The position numbers and the translations under genes are program-made. Positions 19,101 through 26,288 of a DNA stretch of 64,000 nucleotides are shown piece by piece. The notes below the pieces were generated by a model. That model was given only the letters and a program-made list of their open reading frames with translations. It was not told the origin of the DNA and did no database searches. The stretch covers positions 982,131 to 1,046,130 of the forward strand of contig NZ_LJJB01000010.1 of the NCBI RefSeq assembly GCF_001420695.1, given 5' to 3'. How positions within the stretch are numbered: the first letter of the stretch is position 1; every line of letters begins with the position of its first letter. Source of the stretch: Brevibacillus choshinensis. GTDB taxonomy: Bacteria; Bacillota; Bacilli; Brevibacillales; Brevibacillaceae.

Positions 19101-19819
19101 ACGTACTCCTGTTCCTTTTGCGCCGCATCTGTCCACGTTTGTCGGGCAGCTTCCAGCGCTTCGTACCCGGCATCTCCCAGGGCTGCTGCTTCCAGCTGCA
19201 AGCGATGTAGCTGCTCCTTTGCCAGTTCTAGTGCATGTCGAACGCGCTCACTCAGTTTTTCGCCATAAATATGTAAGCGGAACATCCTTTGCAGCATTTC
19301 ATTGCGCTCACTGCCTTTCAACGTCAAAAACCGGGAAAACTGCCCCTGTGGGAGCACAACAGCACGGGTGAAATCTTGCAGAGTCAACCCAATCAATGCT
19401 TCGATCGCTGCCGTAGCCATCGTTGCCTTGGACTCCAATACCACATCCGGCTCTCCCGTCAACGCACCCGACTGGATCAGCCGAACCTCTGGCTGACGCT
19501 TATTACCCTTTTTATCCAGCCCAAATTCACGCTCGACAGTATACTGCTTGCGATCCTCACCTTTACCCAGCTCAAAGGTAAAGGATACAAAGACGCGCTG
19601 CTCCAGCTGATTGAGTACTTCCTTGGGATGGTTACCTCCGCCAAGACGAACGACCTGCCCATAGAGGGCGAGTGTGATCGCGTCCAAAATCGTGGACTTT
19701 CCGCTACCGGTTGGACCAAATATCCCGAACAGTCCAGCCTGGCAAAGGATTTCGAAATCGACTTCCTGCACTTCCCGATAGCTGTGCATTCCAGACAGCT
19801 TCAAACGTATCGGCTTCAC
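16169..19819 (-). CDS. sbcC: SbcC exonuclease subunit (Rad50-like SMC protein)
   Basis: The 1216-residue product has the Rad50 layout: Walker A GPTGSGKSTILDAI at about 35-48, two long coiled coils around the zinc hook GECPVCGSTHH near 605, then signature LSGGETFLTSLSLALALS near 1120 and Walker B FFFLDEGFGTLD. SbcCD cleaves hairpin DNA and removes protein-blocked ends. The start overlaps the sbcD stop by 4 bases. The N-terminal sequence MKPIRLKLSGMHSY matches family expectation, so the start is secure. Confidence 0.97.
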   Translation of the reverse strand: MKPIRLKLSGMHSYREVQEVDFEILCQAGLFGIFGPTGSGKSTILDAITLALYGQVVRLGGGNHPKEVLNQLEQRVFVSFTFELGKGEDRKQYTVEREFGLDKKGNKRQPEVRLIQSGALTGEPDVVLESKATMATAAIEALIGLTLQDFTRAVVLPQGQFSRFLTLKGSERNEMLQRMFRLHIYGEKLSERVRHALELAKEQLHRLQLEAAALGDAGYEALEAARQTWTDAAQKEQEYVQQKQELAGKLKAMEQLYQWQQELVRVREQLQDFEARQPEIESWKMRIRGWESSIRLFPLVQQWERLDQEWLNTGQAVERSREEQESARIMMEAAELEYQNAQSVLLSQEPDLTLQKGRLAQAEEWEVELAAIREEWTGLERERNEIAVALKQTEEQLARDEEALQVWEQEWKRIDEQMKQAVVTPEWRDQVSAAREAKQQWERERAKLLEQQDEVTAAEQQLQEATKKAEQHRLTWEASAKRLEQAKEQLAAPDSQPILTDSEWEQARAVLNDMKQVGRQWRELLQQQADWQEKWERITGEQEQAKSRWSALQAECEAKEEQVAKHQALSHELRESLERWQQDNMARYLRERLEDGGECPVCGSTHHKSGDVQHIGAEEVRSEGDELRARSKAAEEALREAERLARLAKEAVLTAKAEQAAFEERLTTLKNERESLLTRVDALKKECRSYGEMWVVESFEELLGVYQREEKELAAKQAERERLKEAREKLTQQIEVLREEEAGQKRLLERSTLILEQLDKSIAEGKIRLQAADEKVQRVADELDSKRKDLLIDEIEQHYEEIGRRDRQMAGLQNIRAEKEQLRGTLLAQCDSARARRSEWKSRETSVSEKLDDRKRMWEQKHVQWLERTGGQPAKQRLQQVEETLTRLRQAIATAEEKRKESAAVRESVQNNLVKHTEAYAVLTRQRAEAHESLQHALVESGMETVEQVRQQYAERDQLQEAVQLVESFERARDQHRYDEGRLVQSLAGRLVSPEEFLFARQEWEAWEQTFQEVQKQVAVAKEQVDRMESNHEKWLELQNQLGEQQDEQSRLEELKKLFEAKAFVQFIAEEKLASIARDASYHLKRMTANRYALEIGDEGEFVLRDEAAGGMRRPVSTLSGGETFLTSLSLALALSMEIQMRGGRLEFFFLDEGFGTLDPELLEVVMDALERLRMDDFTIGVISHVPEIRVRMPRRLVVTPAEPMGAGSKIHLEME

Positions 19820-21060
19820 TCTGCTTCCTCCTCTCCCCCGGTTTCTGCCAGCAAACGCTCAAACATCGCAACCAGACGCTCATCTGGCTGTGCTCCCCGT
19901 CTTCGTTCATAGAAACGGCGGAACAACTGGTCCGGTGTCAGCTCAGTCAACTCCACACGCTCTGTATGGTCATCCTCCTGGTGGTCTTCCCGCACGACCA
20001 CACGTTGAATCTTGAGGAAATCATCGCTTAATTTGCGCAAACGCTGGAATTCTGCCGGGTCAATCACATCTGACACATGCAGCTCCAAGTCGATCCAAGC
20101 ACCTGCATCTCGGCCTTCAGCAAGCCAACGCTCTACTTGTCCGATTCCTTCCGTCGCCTTCCACCGCGCCAATGGTCGCCCGCTCGTCAAATAAATAATT
20201 TCCTCCCGCACCTCTTTACCCGGCACGACATCGACCAGTACGACGGCCTTGCTCTGTCCTGCCTCCGAAAAGCTGTACGATAAAGGCGACCCGCTGTAGC
20301 GGACCACTGGTTTGTCTCTGAGCTTTTGCAGTCGATGCAGATGCCCGAGCGCCACGTAGTCAGCCTTTTCAGGGAAAGCCATCGGTGATACGGTCATGGT
20401 TCCACCGATCTGAATGGGTCGCTCTGAATCCGTCTCCAGTCCACCCATGACAAACAGATGACTAGTGACCAGATTGACCGTATCGTCGCGAAAATGACGG
20501 GAAAGGTCTGCTAAAAGCTCCGCGATGCGCTCGGAAAAGGCCAGCTGCATCTGTTCCTGTGAGAAGCTCTCCGAAAGCAGCTCCTTCAAACGGGATTCCG
20601 ATGGATACGGCAAAGCCAGCACGACGGCATGATGCTCACATCCTGGCACCGAAAGCTCCAGCCATGAAGGCCCACCTGCAACGATCCTCACGCGACCTTC
20701 CAACGTCTCTTCAGGCGTGAGCGGTGCTTCTTTTGGCAAGCCCAGCAGCACAATCCCATGCTTCGTCGCCAGTGGCGCAGCCGCTCTGACACGCTCCGGC
20801 TGGTCGTGGTTTCCCGCGATGACGACGACTCCCCGTGTGCCTTCGGAGGATAGCCGCTCCAAGGCTTCGTAAAACAGCTCCTCTGCCCATGCAGGCGGGT
20901 TGACGGAATCGTACACATCGCCTGCGATCAGCACCAAGTCGACGCTACGCTCATCCGCGATTCGGCACAGCTCGTCCACAAATGCCGCTTGCTCTGCCCG
21001 GCGATCTCGACCTTCCAGCTGGCGTCCGAAATGCCAGTCGGCCGTATGTAATATGCGCAT
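19816..21060 (-). CDS. sbcD: SbcD exonuclease subunit (Mre11-like)
   Basis: The 414-residue protein carries the calcineurin-like phosphoesterase motifs of Mre11/SbcD: HTADWHFG at residues 4-11, LIAGDVYD near 49, GNHDQPER near 84, VTSHLF near 190 and ALGHLHR near 228. It is the Mn-dependent nuclease of SbcCD. I prefer the ATG at 21060, giving MRILHTADWH with AGAGG 9 bases upstream; an in-frame ATG 9 bases earlier touches the ribosome site. It heads the operon. In Bacillus subtilis addBA precede sbcDC; here the modules are in the opposite order. Confidence 0.96.
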   Translation of the reverse strand: MRILHTADWHFGRQLEGRDRRAEQAAFVDELCRIADERSVDLVLIAGDVYDSVNPPAWAEELFYEALERLSSEGTRGVVVIAGNHDQPERVRAAAPLATKHGIVLLGLPKEAPLTPEETLEGRVRIVAGGPSWLELSVPGCEHHAVVLALPYPSESRLKELLSESFSQEQMQLAFSERIAELLADLSRHFRDDTVNLVTSHLFVMGGLETDSERPIQIGGTMTVSPMAFPEKADYVALGHLHRLQKLRDKPVVRYSGSPLSYSFSEAGQSKAVVLVDVVPGKEVREEIIYLTSGRPLARWKATEGIGQVERWLAEGRDAGAWIDLELHVSDVIDPAEFQRLRKLSDDFLKIQRVVVREDHQEDDHTERVELTELTPDQLFRRFYERRRGAQPDERLVAMFERLLAETGGEEEAE

Positions 21061-21187
21061 GCCTTTCATCCTCTCATCACGATCATGTGTTTGCTTTTTA
21101 TTGTAACAAAAGACAGCGAGGTGCGCGGTTGAAATTTACTCCACTTTAGGGGTAACTTTTGGCGTTTCCCTAGCGTCTACTTACTAA

Positions 21188-21313
21188 TCAAGATTGGGAG
21201 AGGAGCCTGGTGGAACAGGGCTCGATATCTATGAAGCCCACTTGTGGTATCTCGAAAACGGCAGTATCGTAGAGGCGTGGAGTGGCAATTTACTAGCCAA
21301 ACCTTCACGCTGA
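21188..21313 (+). pseudogene. Possible gene-end fragment
   Basis: A 41-codon open stretch ends with protein-like text (LDIYEAHLWYLENGSIVEAW) and a stop at 21311. It has no start codon with a ribosome site. The YLENGSIVEAW pattern resembles the end of SnoaL/NTF2-like proteins, so it may be a decayed remnant. The rest of the 299-base gap between sbcD and the next gene shows nothing clear. Confidence 0.25.
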
Positions 21314-21359
21314 TCGACAGGTACACCTCGCAATTATCCTGGAAAGGAGACTTTCTGCC

Positions 21360-22181
21360 ATGATCCAATACGCCACAAAACAAGTCACCGTTTTTCAAAG
21401 CGCCCTGTTTCAAACGACATCCACAGTCATTTCACTGGACGAGCATATCGTGATCGTGGATCCAAACTGGCTCCCTCATGAAGTCAGAGCCATTCAAGAC
21501 TACGTGCAATCCATTCGAGGTGACAAAGAGCTCTATTTGCTGTTTACTCACGGGGATTTCGATCACATTATCGGCTATCGTGCCTTTCCTGACGCCAAGT
21601 CGATCGGCAGTATTGGCTTGCAAAACCATCCCAAGAAAGACCACAAGCTTCATTTAATTCACGACTTTGACGCTACCTATTATTTGACCCGAGACTACCC
21701 GATCGAGTTTCCCGAGCTGGACATCGTCATCTCCGAGGATCACCAGCAGCTGACCCTTGGTACGTCCACTCTTCATTTTTACCTAGCTCCCGGCCATTCC
21801 GCTGACGGATTGTTTACCATCGTTGATTCCCTTGGCCTTTTCGTCGCAGGTGATTACCTCTCTGACTTCGAGCTGCCCTATATTTATGACAGCGCCAAGA
21901 GCTACAAAAAGACCATCGAAAAAGCCTCGCAAATCATCGACGCCCACGGTATCTTGCTACTCGTTCCCGGTCATGGTCAAACGACCGACAGCCAAGCGGA
22001 GATGAAGAGGCGAGCTCATCTGGCTCTGGATCATTTGGAGAGATTGACGAATGCCGTCATCGCGAAGGATGAAGCACTGATTGCCAGCATGGAAAAGGAG
22101 CACGCCTTTTTCTCCCCGACCACACAGGAATCTCACAAGGAAAATGTCCGCATTATTCGCAGCGAATACAGTGGTGATTGA
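21360..22181 (+). CDS. Metallo-beta-lactamase-fold hydrolase with variant metal motif
   Basis: The 273-residue protein has the MBL order of metal motifs: THGDFDH near residue 63, LAPGHSADG near 146, VAGDYL near 164, and VPGHGQT near 205. The usual HxHxDH is here HxDxDH, so the second ligand is Asp. The C-terminal helix resembles hydrolase-type MBL proteins rather than beta-lactamases. AAAGGAG lies about 10 bases before the ATG. It stands alone between sbcD and ctaA, with its own terminator. Substrate unknown. Confidence 0.85.
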   Translation: MIQYATKQVTVFQSALFQTTSTVISLDEHIVIVDPNWLPHEVRAIQDYVQSIRGDKELYLLFTHGDFDHIIGYRAFPDAKSIGSIGLQNHPKKDHKLHLIHDFDATYYLTRDYPIEFPELDIVISEDHQQLTLGTSTLHFYLAPGHSADGLFTIVDSLGLFVAGDYLSDFELPYIYDSAKSYKKTIEKASQIIDAHGILLLVPGHGQTTDSQAEMKRRAHLALDHLERLTNAVIAKDEALIASMEKEHAFFSPTTQESHKENVRIIRSEYSGD

Positions 22182-22193
22182 GCCACATACAGC

Positions 22194-22230
22194 AAAGCCG
22201 CTTACCCTGTTGCGGGGCAAGCGGCTTTTT
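22194..22230. terminator. Terminator between the MBL gene and ctaA
   Basis: AAGCCGCTT pairs with AAGCGGCTT and is followed by TTTTT on the plus strand. The two genes converge here, so it may serve both. Confidence 0.85.
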
Positions 22231-22242
22231 CGTCATGTCCGT

Positions 22243-23157
22243 TCATTTTCTTAGCTTGTTTGATCGAGGTGTCTTCAGTGACTGGAGACACATGTAGCAG
22301 ATAACCCCAAACAATATGGTGATAATCATGGAGTGCAAGAGCGTCGCATACAGATGCAGCTGGAACAGTACAACGAAACCACCGCTAAATACCTGCAAAG
22401 TAACGAGCACGAAGGCAAGAATGCTGGCTCCGTAAAGATCCCGACGCGTTTCCTTGAAGTGCTTGACCGCATAAATCAAGTTCAGTAGCAGCAAGATCAA
22501 AAGCAGCATGGCACCAAGTCTATGGACGAATTGGATTCCCACCTGCCCAGACAGCTCTGGAATCAGCTTGCCTTGACACAGTGGCCAATCGGTACACGCC
22601 ATACTGGAACCTGTGTGTCGGACGTATGCACCCAAATAAACGACGCCATAAGCGTAAATGGTCACGCCCCAGATCCAGTTGCGGAAGCCTTTGGATACGC
22701 CCGTCTGCACCATGCTTTCCATTCTGTCCCGCTGCAATACGAACCCGGTCAACAGAAACACGCCTGTAAATGCTAGCAAGGAAAAGCCAAAGTGGAGCGC
22801 GAGTACAGCTGACGACTGCGGCCAGATCACGGCAGAAGCACCGAGAATCGACTCCAACACGATGAAAAACAAACCGAACAAAGCAAGGTTGCGAACTTCT
22901 TGATTGCCGCGATAGAAGCGCCAGCAGAGCACCGAGAAGACAATCACAACGATGCCGGCAATACCTGTAATCAAGCGATGCGTGTATTCAATGATCGAAG
23001 CCAAGGTATACTCCGGGACCCATTTGCCATTGCAAAGTGGCCAGTCATTTCCGCATCCAAGGCCGGAATCCGTTTTGGTTACAAGCGACCCGGCAATCAT
23101 GACGATAAACATGACGAGAGTAGCAATAACGGCGAGAGGTTTCAGCCATTTTTCCAT
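22243..23157 (-). CDS. ctaA: Heme A synthase
   Basis: The 304-residue membrane protein has eight predicted helices in two repeats. Each repeat has its cysteine pair (GCGNDWPLCNG near 36 and ACTDWPLCQG near 190) and heme-ligand histidines (EYTHRLITG near 58 and FVHRLGAML near 212). It oxidises the heme O methyl group to give heme A for the caa3 oxidase. I start at the ATG at 23157, matching the usual short cytoplasmic N-terminus (MEKWLKPL); an upstream extension lacks membrane character. It is the last gene of ctaG-ctaM-ctaB-ctaA. Confidence 0.96.
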   Translation of the reverse strand: MEKWLKPLAVIATLVMFIVMIAGSLVTKTDSGLGCGNDWPLCNGKWVPEYTLASIIEYTHRLITGIAGIVVIVFSVLCWRFYRGNQEVRNLALFGLFFIVLESILGASAVIWPQSSAVLALHFGFSLLAFTGVFLLTGFVLQRDRMESMVQTGVSKGFRNWIWGVTIYAYGVVYLGAYVRHTGSSMACTDWPLCQGKLIPELSGQVGIQFVHRLGAMLLLILLLLNLIYAVKHFKETRRDLYGASILAFVLVTLQVFSGGFVVLFQLHLYATLLHSMIITILFGVICYMCLQSLKTPRSNKLRK

Positions 23158-23240
23158 AGTGAATACACCCTGTTTCCTGTGAGGATTGAGGTCTGTCGAA
23201 ACGTTGACCTCTTGCGTAGTGTCCTCTCTTACGATAATGA

Positions 23241-23267
23241 AACATCCCCTGCTAAGCAAGGGATGTT
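23241..23267. other. Intercistronic hairpin between ctaB and ctaA
   Basis: AACATCCC-TGCT pairs with AGCA-GGGATGTT around one unpaired base on each side. The minus-strand tail is TTTCATT, not a strong T run, so it may moderate read-through or protect mRNA ends. Confidence 0.55.
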
Positions 23268-23294
23268 CCGTGAACATTTAGTGAGTGTTTCGTG

Positions 23295-24230
23295 TCAATA
23301 ATGGTACACCATTGTGCTAATGACAATCGATGCACAGAAGACGGTCAGGTACAAAATGGAATAGCCGAAAAGCTTACGAGCCCATGCGAGATCGTCCTTG
23401 GCACGGAAGCCTTGGAACAACAGCACCATGTACACGAGGCCCATAATCCCCATGACAATCAGGTAAACGTATCCTACACTGCCGTGAATAAAGAGCAGCA
23501 AAGACGCCGGGAACAATACAGAACCCCAGAGCACCATTTGACGCTTGGTTTCTGCAAAACCTTTGACTACTGGTAGCATTGGCAAATTCCCTGCGCGATA
23601 CTCTTCCGTTTTCAACATGGCCAACGCCAAAAAGTGCGGAGGCTGCCACAGGAACATAATCAGGAACAATAGCCAAGCGGCCGGGTCCATGTTATTCGTT
23701 ACCGCTACCCAACCAATGACAGGAGGAGCAGCACCGGAAATACCGCCAATAACAGTGTTCAACGTAGTCACACGTTTTAGAGGCGTATAAATCAGCACGT
23801 AGAAGATGTGGCCGATCAATCCCCATACAGCCGCCAACGGATTGGCAAAGACTGCGAGAACGACCAATCCCGCCAAAAGCAATCCAATCCCCACAAGCAA
23901 TGCATTACGGGGCGAAATGCGCCCAGTAGCTACTGCTCGGTTTTTGGTACGCTTCATTTTCAAATCCAATTCACGATCGTAAAAGTTGTTCAACGCCGCA
24001 CCCGACATGATCACCAAAGCGGTGCCAAGCATGGTGAGGATCGCTAGCTTCCAGTCTGGGAAACCGTAGGATGCCAACCATAAAGCAGCAAATGTCGTCA
24101 TCAGGTTGGACATGGTAATACCAGGCTTTGTCAGTTCTACATAGTCACGCCAGGTTGCCTGTTCTACCGATTGTGCCTGCAAGGCAGTATCGGCTTCGAG
24201 CGATTCCTGCATCGTTACTTGCTGGTCCAC
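23295..24230 (-). CDS. ctaB: Heme O synthase (protoheme IX farnesyltransferase)
   Basis: The 311-residue UbiA-family membrane protein has NNFYDRELDLKMKRTKNR near residue 80, the aspartate-rich prenyl-diphosphate/Mg site, and a second conserved loop with IYTPLKRVTTLNT. It attaches a farnesyl chain to heme B to make heme O, the CtaA substrate. It starts with GTG at 24230, 8 bases after GGAGG; the ATG three bases upstream is out of frame. A TTGACT-n18-TACAAT promoter lies at 24294-24323. Confidence 0.95.
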   Translation of the reverse strand: MDQQVTMQESLEADTALQAQSVEQATWRDYVELTKPGITMSNLMTTFAALWLASYGFPDWKLAILTMLGTALVIMSGAALNNFYDRELDLKMKRTKNRAVATGRISPRNALLVGIGLLLAGLVVLAVFANPLAAVWGLIGHIFYVLIYTPLKRVTTLNTVIGGISGAAPPVIGWVAVTNNMDPAAWLLFLIMFLWQPPHFLALAMLKTEEYRAGNLPMLPVVKGFAETKRQMVLWGSVLFPASLLLFIHGSVGYVYLIVMGIMGLVYMVLLFQGFRAKDDLAWARKLFGYSILYLTVFCASIVISTMVYHY

Positions 24231-24293
24231 ATTTTGTACCTCCTGTCTGAATCTATCTGAACATCCGAATTCGCAATTGACAAACTATCCATC

Positions 24294-24323
24294 ATTGTAG
24301 TCAATTTTCGCGAGGCAAGTCAA
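24294..24323 (-). promoter_or_regulatory. Promoter for ctaB-ctaA
   Basis: Minus-strand TTGACT and TACAAT are separated by 18 bases, close to a sigma-A consensus, in the ctaM-ctaB gap about 65 bases before the ctaB start. Confidence 0.6.
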
Positions 24324-24342
24324 CTTGTAAGAGGGATTCCCA

Positions 24343-24801
24343 TTACCATCCAAAGATAACGTCGAGGACACCCGCCGTCTCTCCACCAGGGTAAATCAGA
24401 TACAGCAACGTATAAACCGTCGCGCCTGTAATGGCTGTAACAAACCAGATAATCGACGTCCACGGTCCAATCTTTCTGTGCTTGGCAAATTCTTTTTTGT
24501 AAGCAAAGCGAAGCGTAATCAGCCCCATCACTCCGCCTACGGTAGCCAATGTAATATGGAAGATCAGGAAGGTCTGATAGATCGGCTTGAGACTATCGGG
24601 CCCGCCGAAATGCGTATTCCCTAAAAAAGCAGTGCGGGATACGTAAGTAATGAAGAAGATCGTCGCACAAATGGCGGCCCACTTCATGATTTTCATATGT
24701 TTCTCTATTTGTCGCTTCGCAATCGCATACCAGCCAAAGGCGACCAAGATGCCGCTGAGGACGATAAACGAAGTGCTTATGGTAGGCAACAAGATGGACA
24801 T
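24343..24801 (-). CDS. ctaM: DUF420 protein, cytochrome aa3/caa3 maturation factor
   Basis: The 152-residue protein has four to five helices and DUF420 features: STSFIVLSGILVAFGW, RTAFLGNTHFGGP, and FLIFHITLATVGGVMGLITL with its conserved histidine. Homologues (YozB, CtaM) are needed for maturation of heme A-containing oxidases in Staphylococcus and Bacillus. It sits 36 bases after ctaG and ahead of ctaB, which supports that role. GAGGTG precedes the ATG. Confidence 0.9.
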   Translation of the reverse strand: MSILLPTISTSFIVLSGILVAFGWYAIAKRQIEKHMKIMKWAAICATIFFITYVSRTAFLGNTHFGGPDSLKPIYQTFLIFHITLATVGGVMGLITLRFAYKKEFAKHRKIGPWTSIIWFVTAITGATVYTLLYLIYPGGETAGVLDVIFGW

Positions 24802-24837
24802 TTCCTACACCTCATTCACGTATTTCTGTCTCTTTTT

Positions 24838-25734
24838 TTACACGCTACCTTCTTCAGTGGCAGGTGTCTTCATCAAGATATTTGCAGGCTGCTGATCCAT
24901 CGATAAATCGTCCTGCTTCTCCTGTTTATACCAGTTATAGAAGACGTAGGCAAGCACTGAGCCGTAAACGAGCTCTTGTACGAGCTTCATGATGATCCCG
25001 CCCAGTCGTTGGTCACTGAAGCTATCCAGGCTGACAAACAGCTGAGGTGCCTGCATGTATGTGGCATATAACGGAGTTTCGGCAAAGATAATCAGCGCAC
25101 AGGCGGGTGTAATCAACACACCGTTAGCAAAGATGTACGCGAGCTTCTTCAATCCCGCCAGTTGCTTTTTGTTATCCGAGAGCGGACTCACAATTGGCCA
25201 CCACATGGAAAAGGCAGCGAGCAACAACACAACATGATAGACCGTCATCCATTCATGGTTGAGTGCAGCTGCATCAAAAATGAAAGGAATATGATAGAAC
25301 GAGAACAGTGTATTGAACAGAAGGGCTGCCACTAATGGTTGCGTAAAGATCCGCAACAAGGCTTTTAGCCATTTGGGTTGAAAAATCTTTTCCATGAGCC
25401 ACTCTGGTATTGCAACCAAGACAAGTGGCGGCAAGGCAAAGTACAAAATCGACTGTTGCAGCATGTGAAGACTAAACAGGTAATGATGGCCGTAATAACT
25501 GATGGGACTCCCTTGTGCTGCATAAAACAATATCAACGCAAATACAAACAAGCATTTTTGCCTGGTGGTCGCCGGCGTTGCACGAGCAAACCTTTGGTGA
25601 AACGGACCTGTCAACAAAAAATAGACAATCGCAAAGAGCAAGGTCAACAACATAACATCCGGACTCCATAAGTCGGAAAATGTCGCGCCCCCCACGCTCG
25701 ATGACACGCCGTGCAGGTGATTCTGACTATCCAT
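24838..25734 (-). CDS. ctaG: Cytochrome c oxidase assembly factor
   Basis: The 298-residue caa3_CtaG-family membrane protein has seven or so helices and the family's histidine-rich motifs: YYGHHYLFSLHMLQQSILYF near 105, SFYHIPFIFDAA near 165, and LNHEWMTVYHVVL near 180. It acts in copper delivery or assembly of the caa3 oxidase. GGGAGG lies 7 bases before the ATG. It starts the ctaG-ctaM-ctaB-ctaA unit. In bacilli ctaG normally follows ctaF directly; here the phenylacetate island separates them. Confidence 0.93.
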   Translation of the reverse strand: MDSQNHLHGVSSSVGGATFSDLWSPDVMLLTLLFAIVYFLLTGPFHQRFARATPATTRQKCLFVFALILFYAAQGSPISYYGHHYLFSLHMLQQSILYFALPPLVLVAIPEWLMEKIFQPKWLKALLRIFTQPLVAALLFNTLFSFYHIPFIFDAAALNHEWMTVYHVVLLLAAFSMWWPIVSPLSDNKKQLAGLKKLAYIFANGVLITPACALIIFAETPLYATYMQAPQLFVSLDSFSDQRLGGIIMKLVQELVYGSVLAYVFYNWYKQEKQDDLSMDQQPANILMKTPATEEGSV

Positions 25735-25858
25735 GAATATCCTCCCTTCATACTAGAAAGGGTGCCCTCTATACATTCTCCATTATACCGTTGATCCAAC
25801 GTTCTTTCCCGGTTAAAAATGAACAAAGTGTTGACAAAAATGGAGTGCCCACAAAGAG

Positions 25859-25887
25859 CTTGTCAAACGTACATTCATGTAGACAAG
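25859..25887. other. Inverted repeat upstream of ctaG
   Basis: CTTGTC and GACAAG enclose an inner TACAT/ATGTA pair. The 554-base gap between ctaG and the aldehyde dehydrogenase gene also holds the R3 repeat and a terminator. I see no gene in it. Confidence 0.4.
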
Positions 25888-25947
25888 CCTCAGTCGCAAG
25901 AAAAAAACCTTCATCCATTTGCTAATCGATGGGCGGTAGCCGTGGGT

Positions 25948-26049
25948 AGGAAAAAGGAGAAAACGCTCCAGGTTAGTAGGGTCACCTGCGCTGGGGTCAT
26001 CCCTGCACGGCTGTGCCCCAAATACCTTCGCTTTTTTCTCCTTTTTCCT
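25948..26049. repeat. Hairpin repeat R3, copy b, at the left border of the phenylacetate island
   Basis: AGGAAAAAGGAGAAAA (25948-25963) pairs perfectly with TTTTCTCCTTTTTCCT (26034-26049). The loop holds TGCCCCAAA before the 3' arm, as in the copy at 47238-47344 and in the same orientation. No R1 or R2 unit accompanies it. Confidence 0.7.
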
Positions 26050-26223
26050 GACCAGCTTTCATTTCTGGAACAGCCTTTTACTGAGTCTATTAAAAGCATG
26101 CTGGTTGCAATACAATTCGCACGGAGGGGGCTTTTTCAGCAAATATTAATAAGCTATTTCATCCTTTAATGATCTGAGACCACCTTACCAGCCTGCACTT
26201 TGTAACAGAAACCAAAATAAGAA

Positions 26224-26267
26224 CAAAAAGAAGGCTATCCCAATGTAGAAAAACTACTGGGATAGCC
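26224..26267 (-). terminator. Terminator of the paaABCD-aldehyde dehydrogenase unit
   Basis: GGCTATCCC pairs with GGGATAGCC, with inner TGTAG/CTAC pairing and a minus-strand TTCTTTTTGTTC tail. Confidence 0.85.
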
Positions 26268-26288
26268 CCTTCATGCTTAAGCCTTCAA

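Noticed and set aside
25819-26169. 116-residue plus-strand frame between ctaG and the aldehyde dehydrogenase gene
   Set aside because: It spans the R3 hairpin and has no ribosome site or recognisable protein features.
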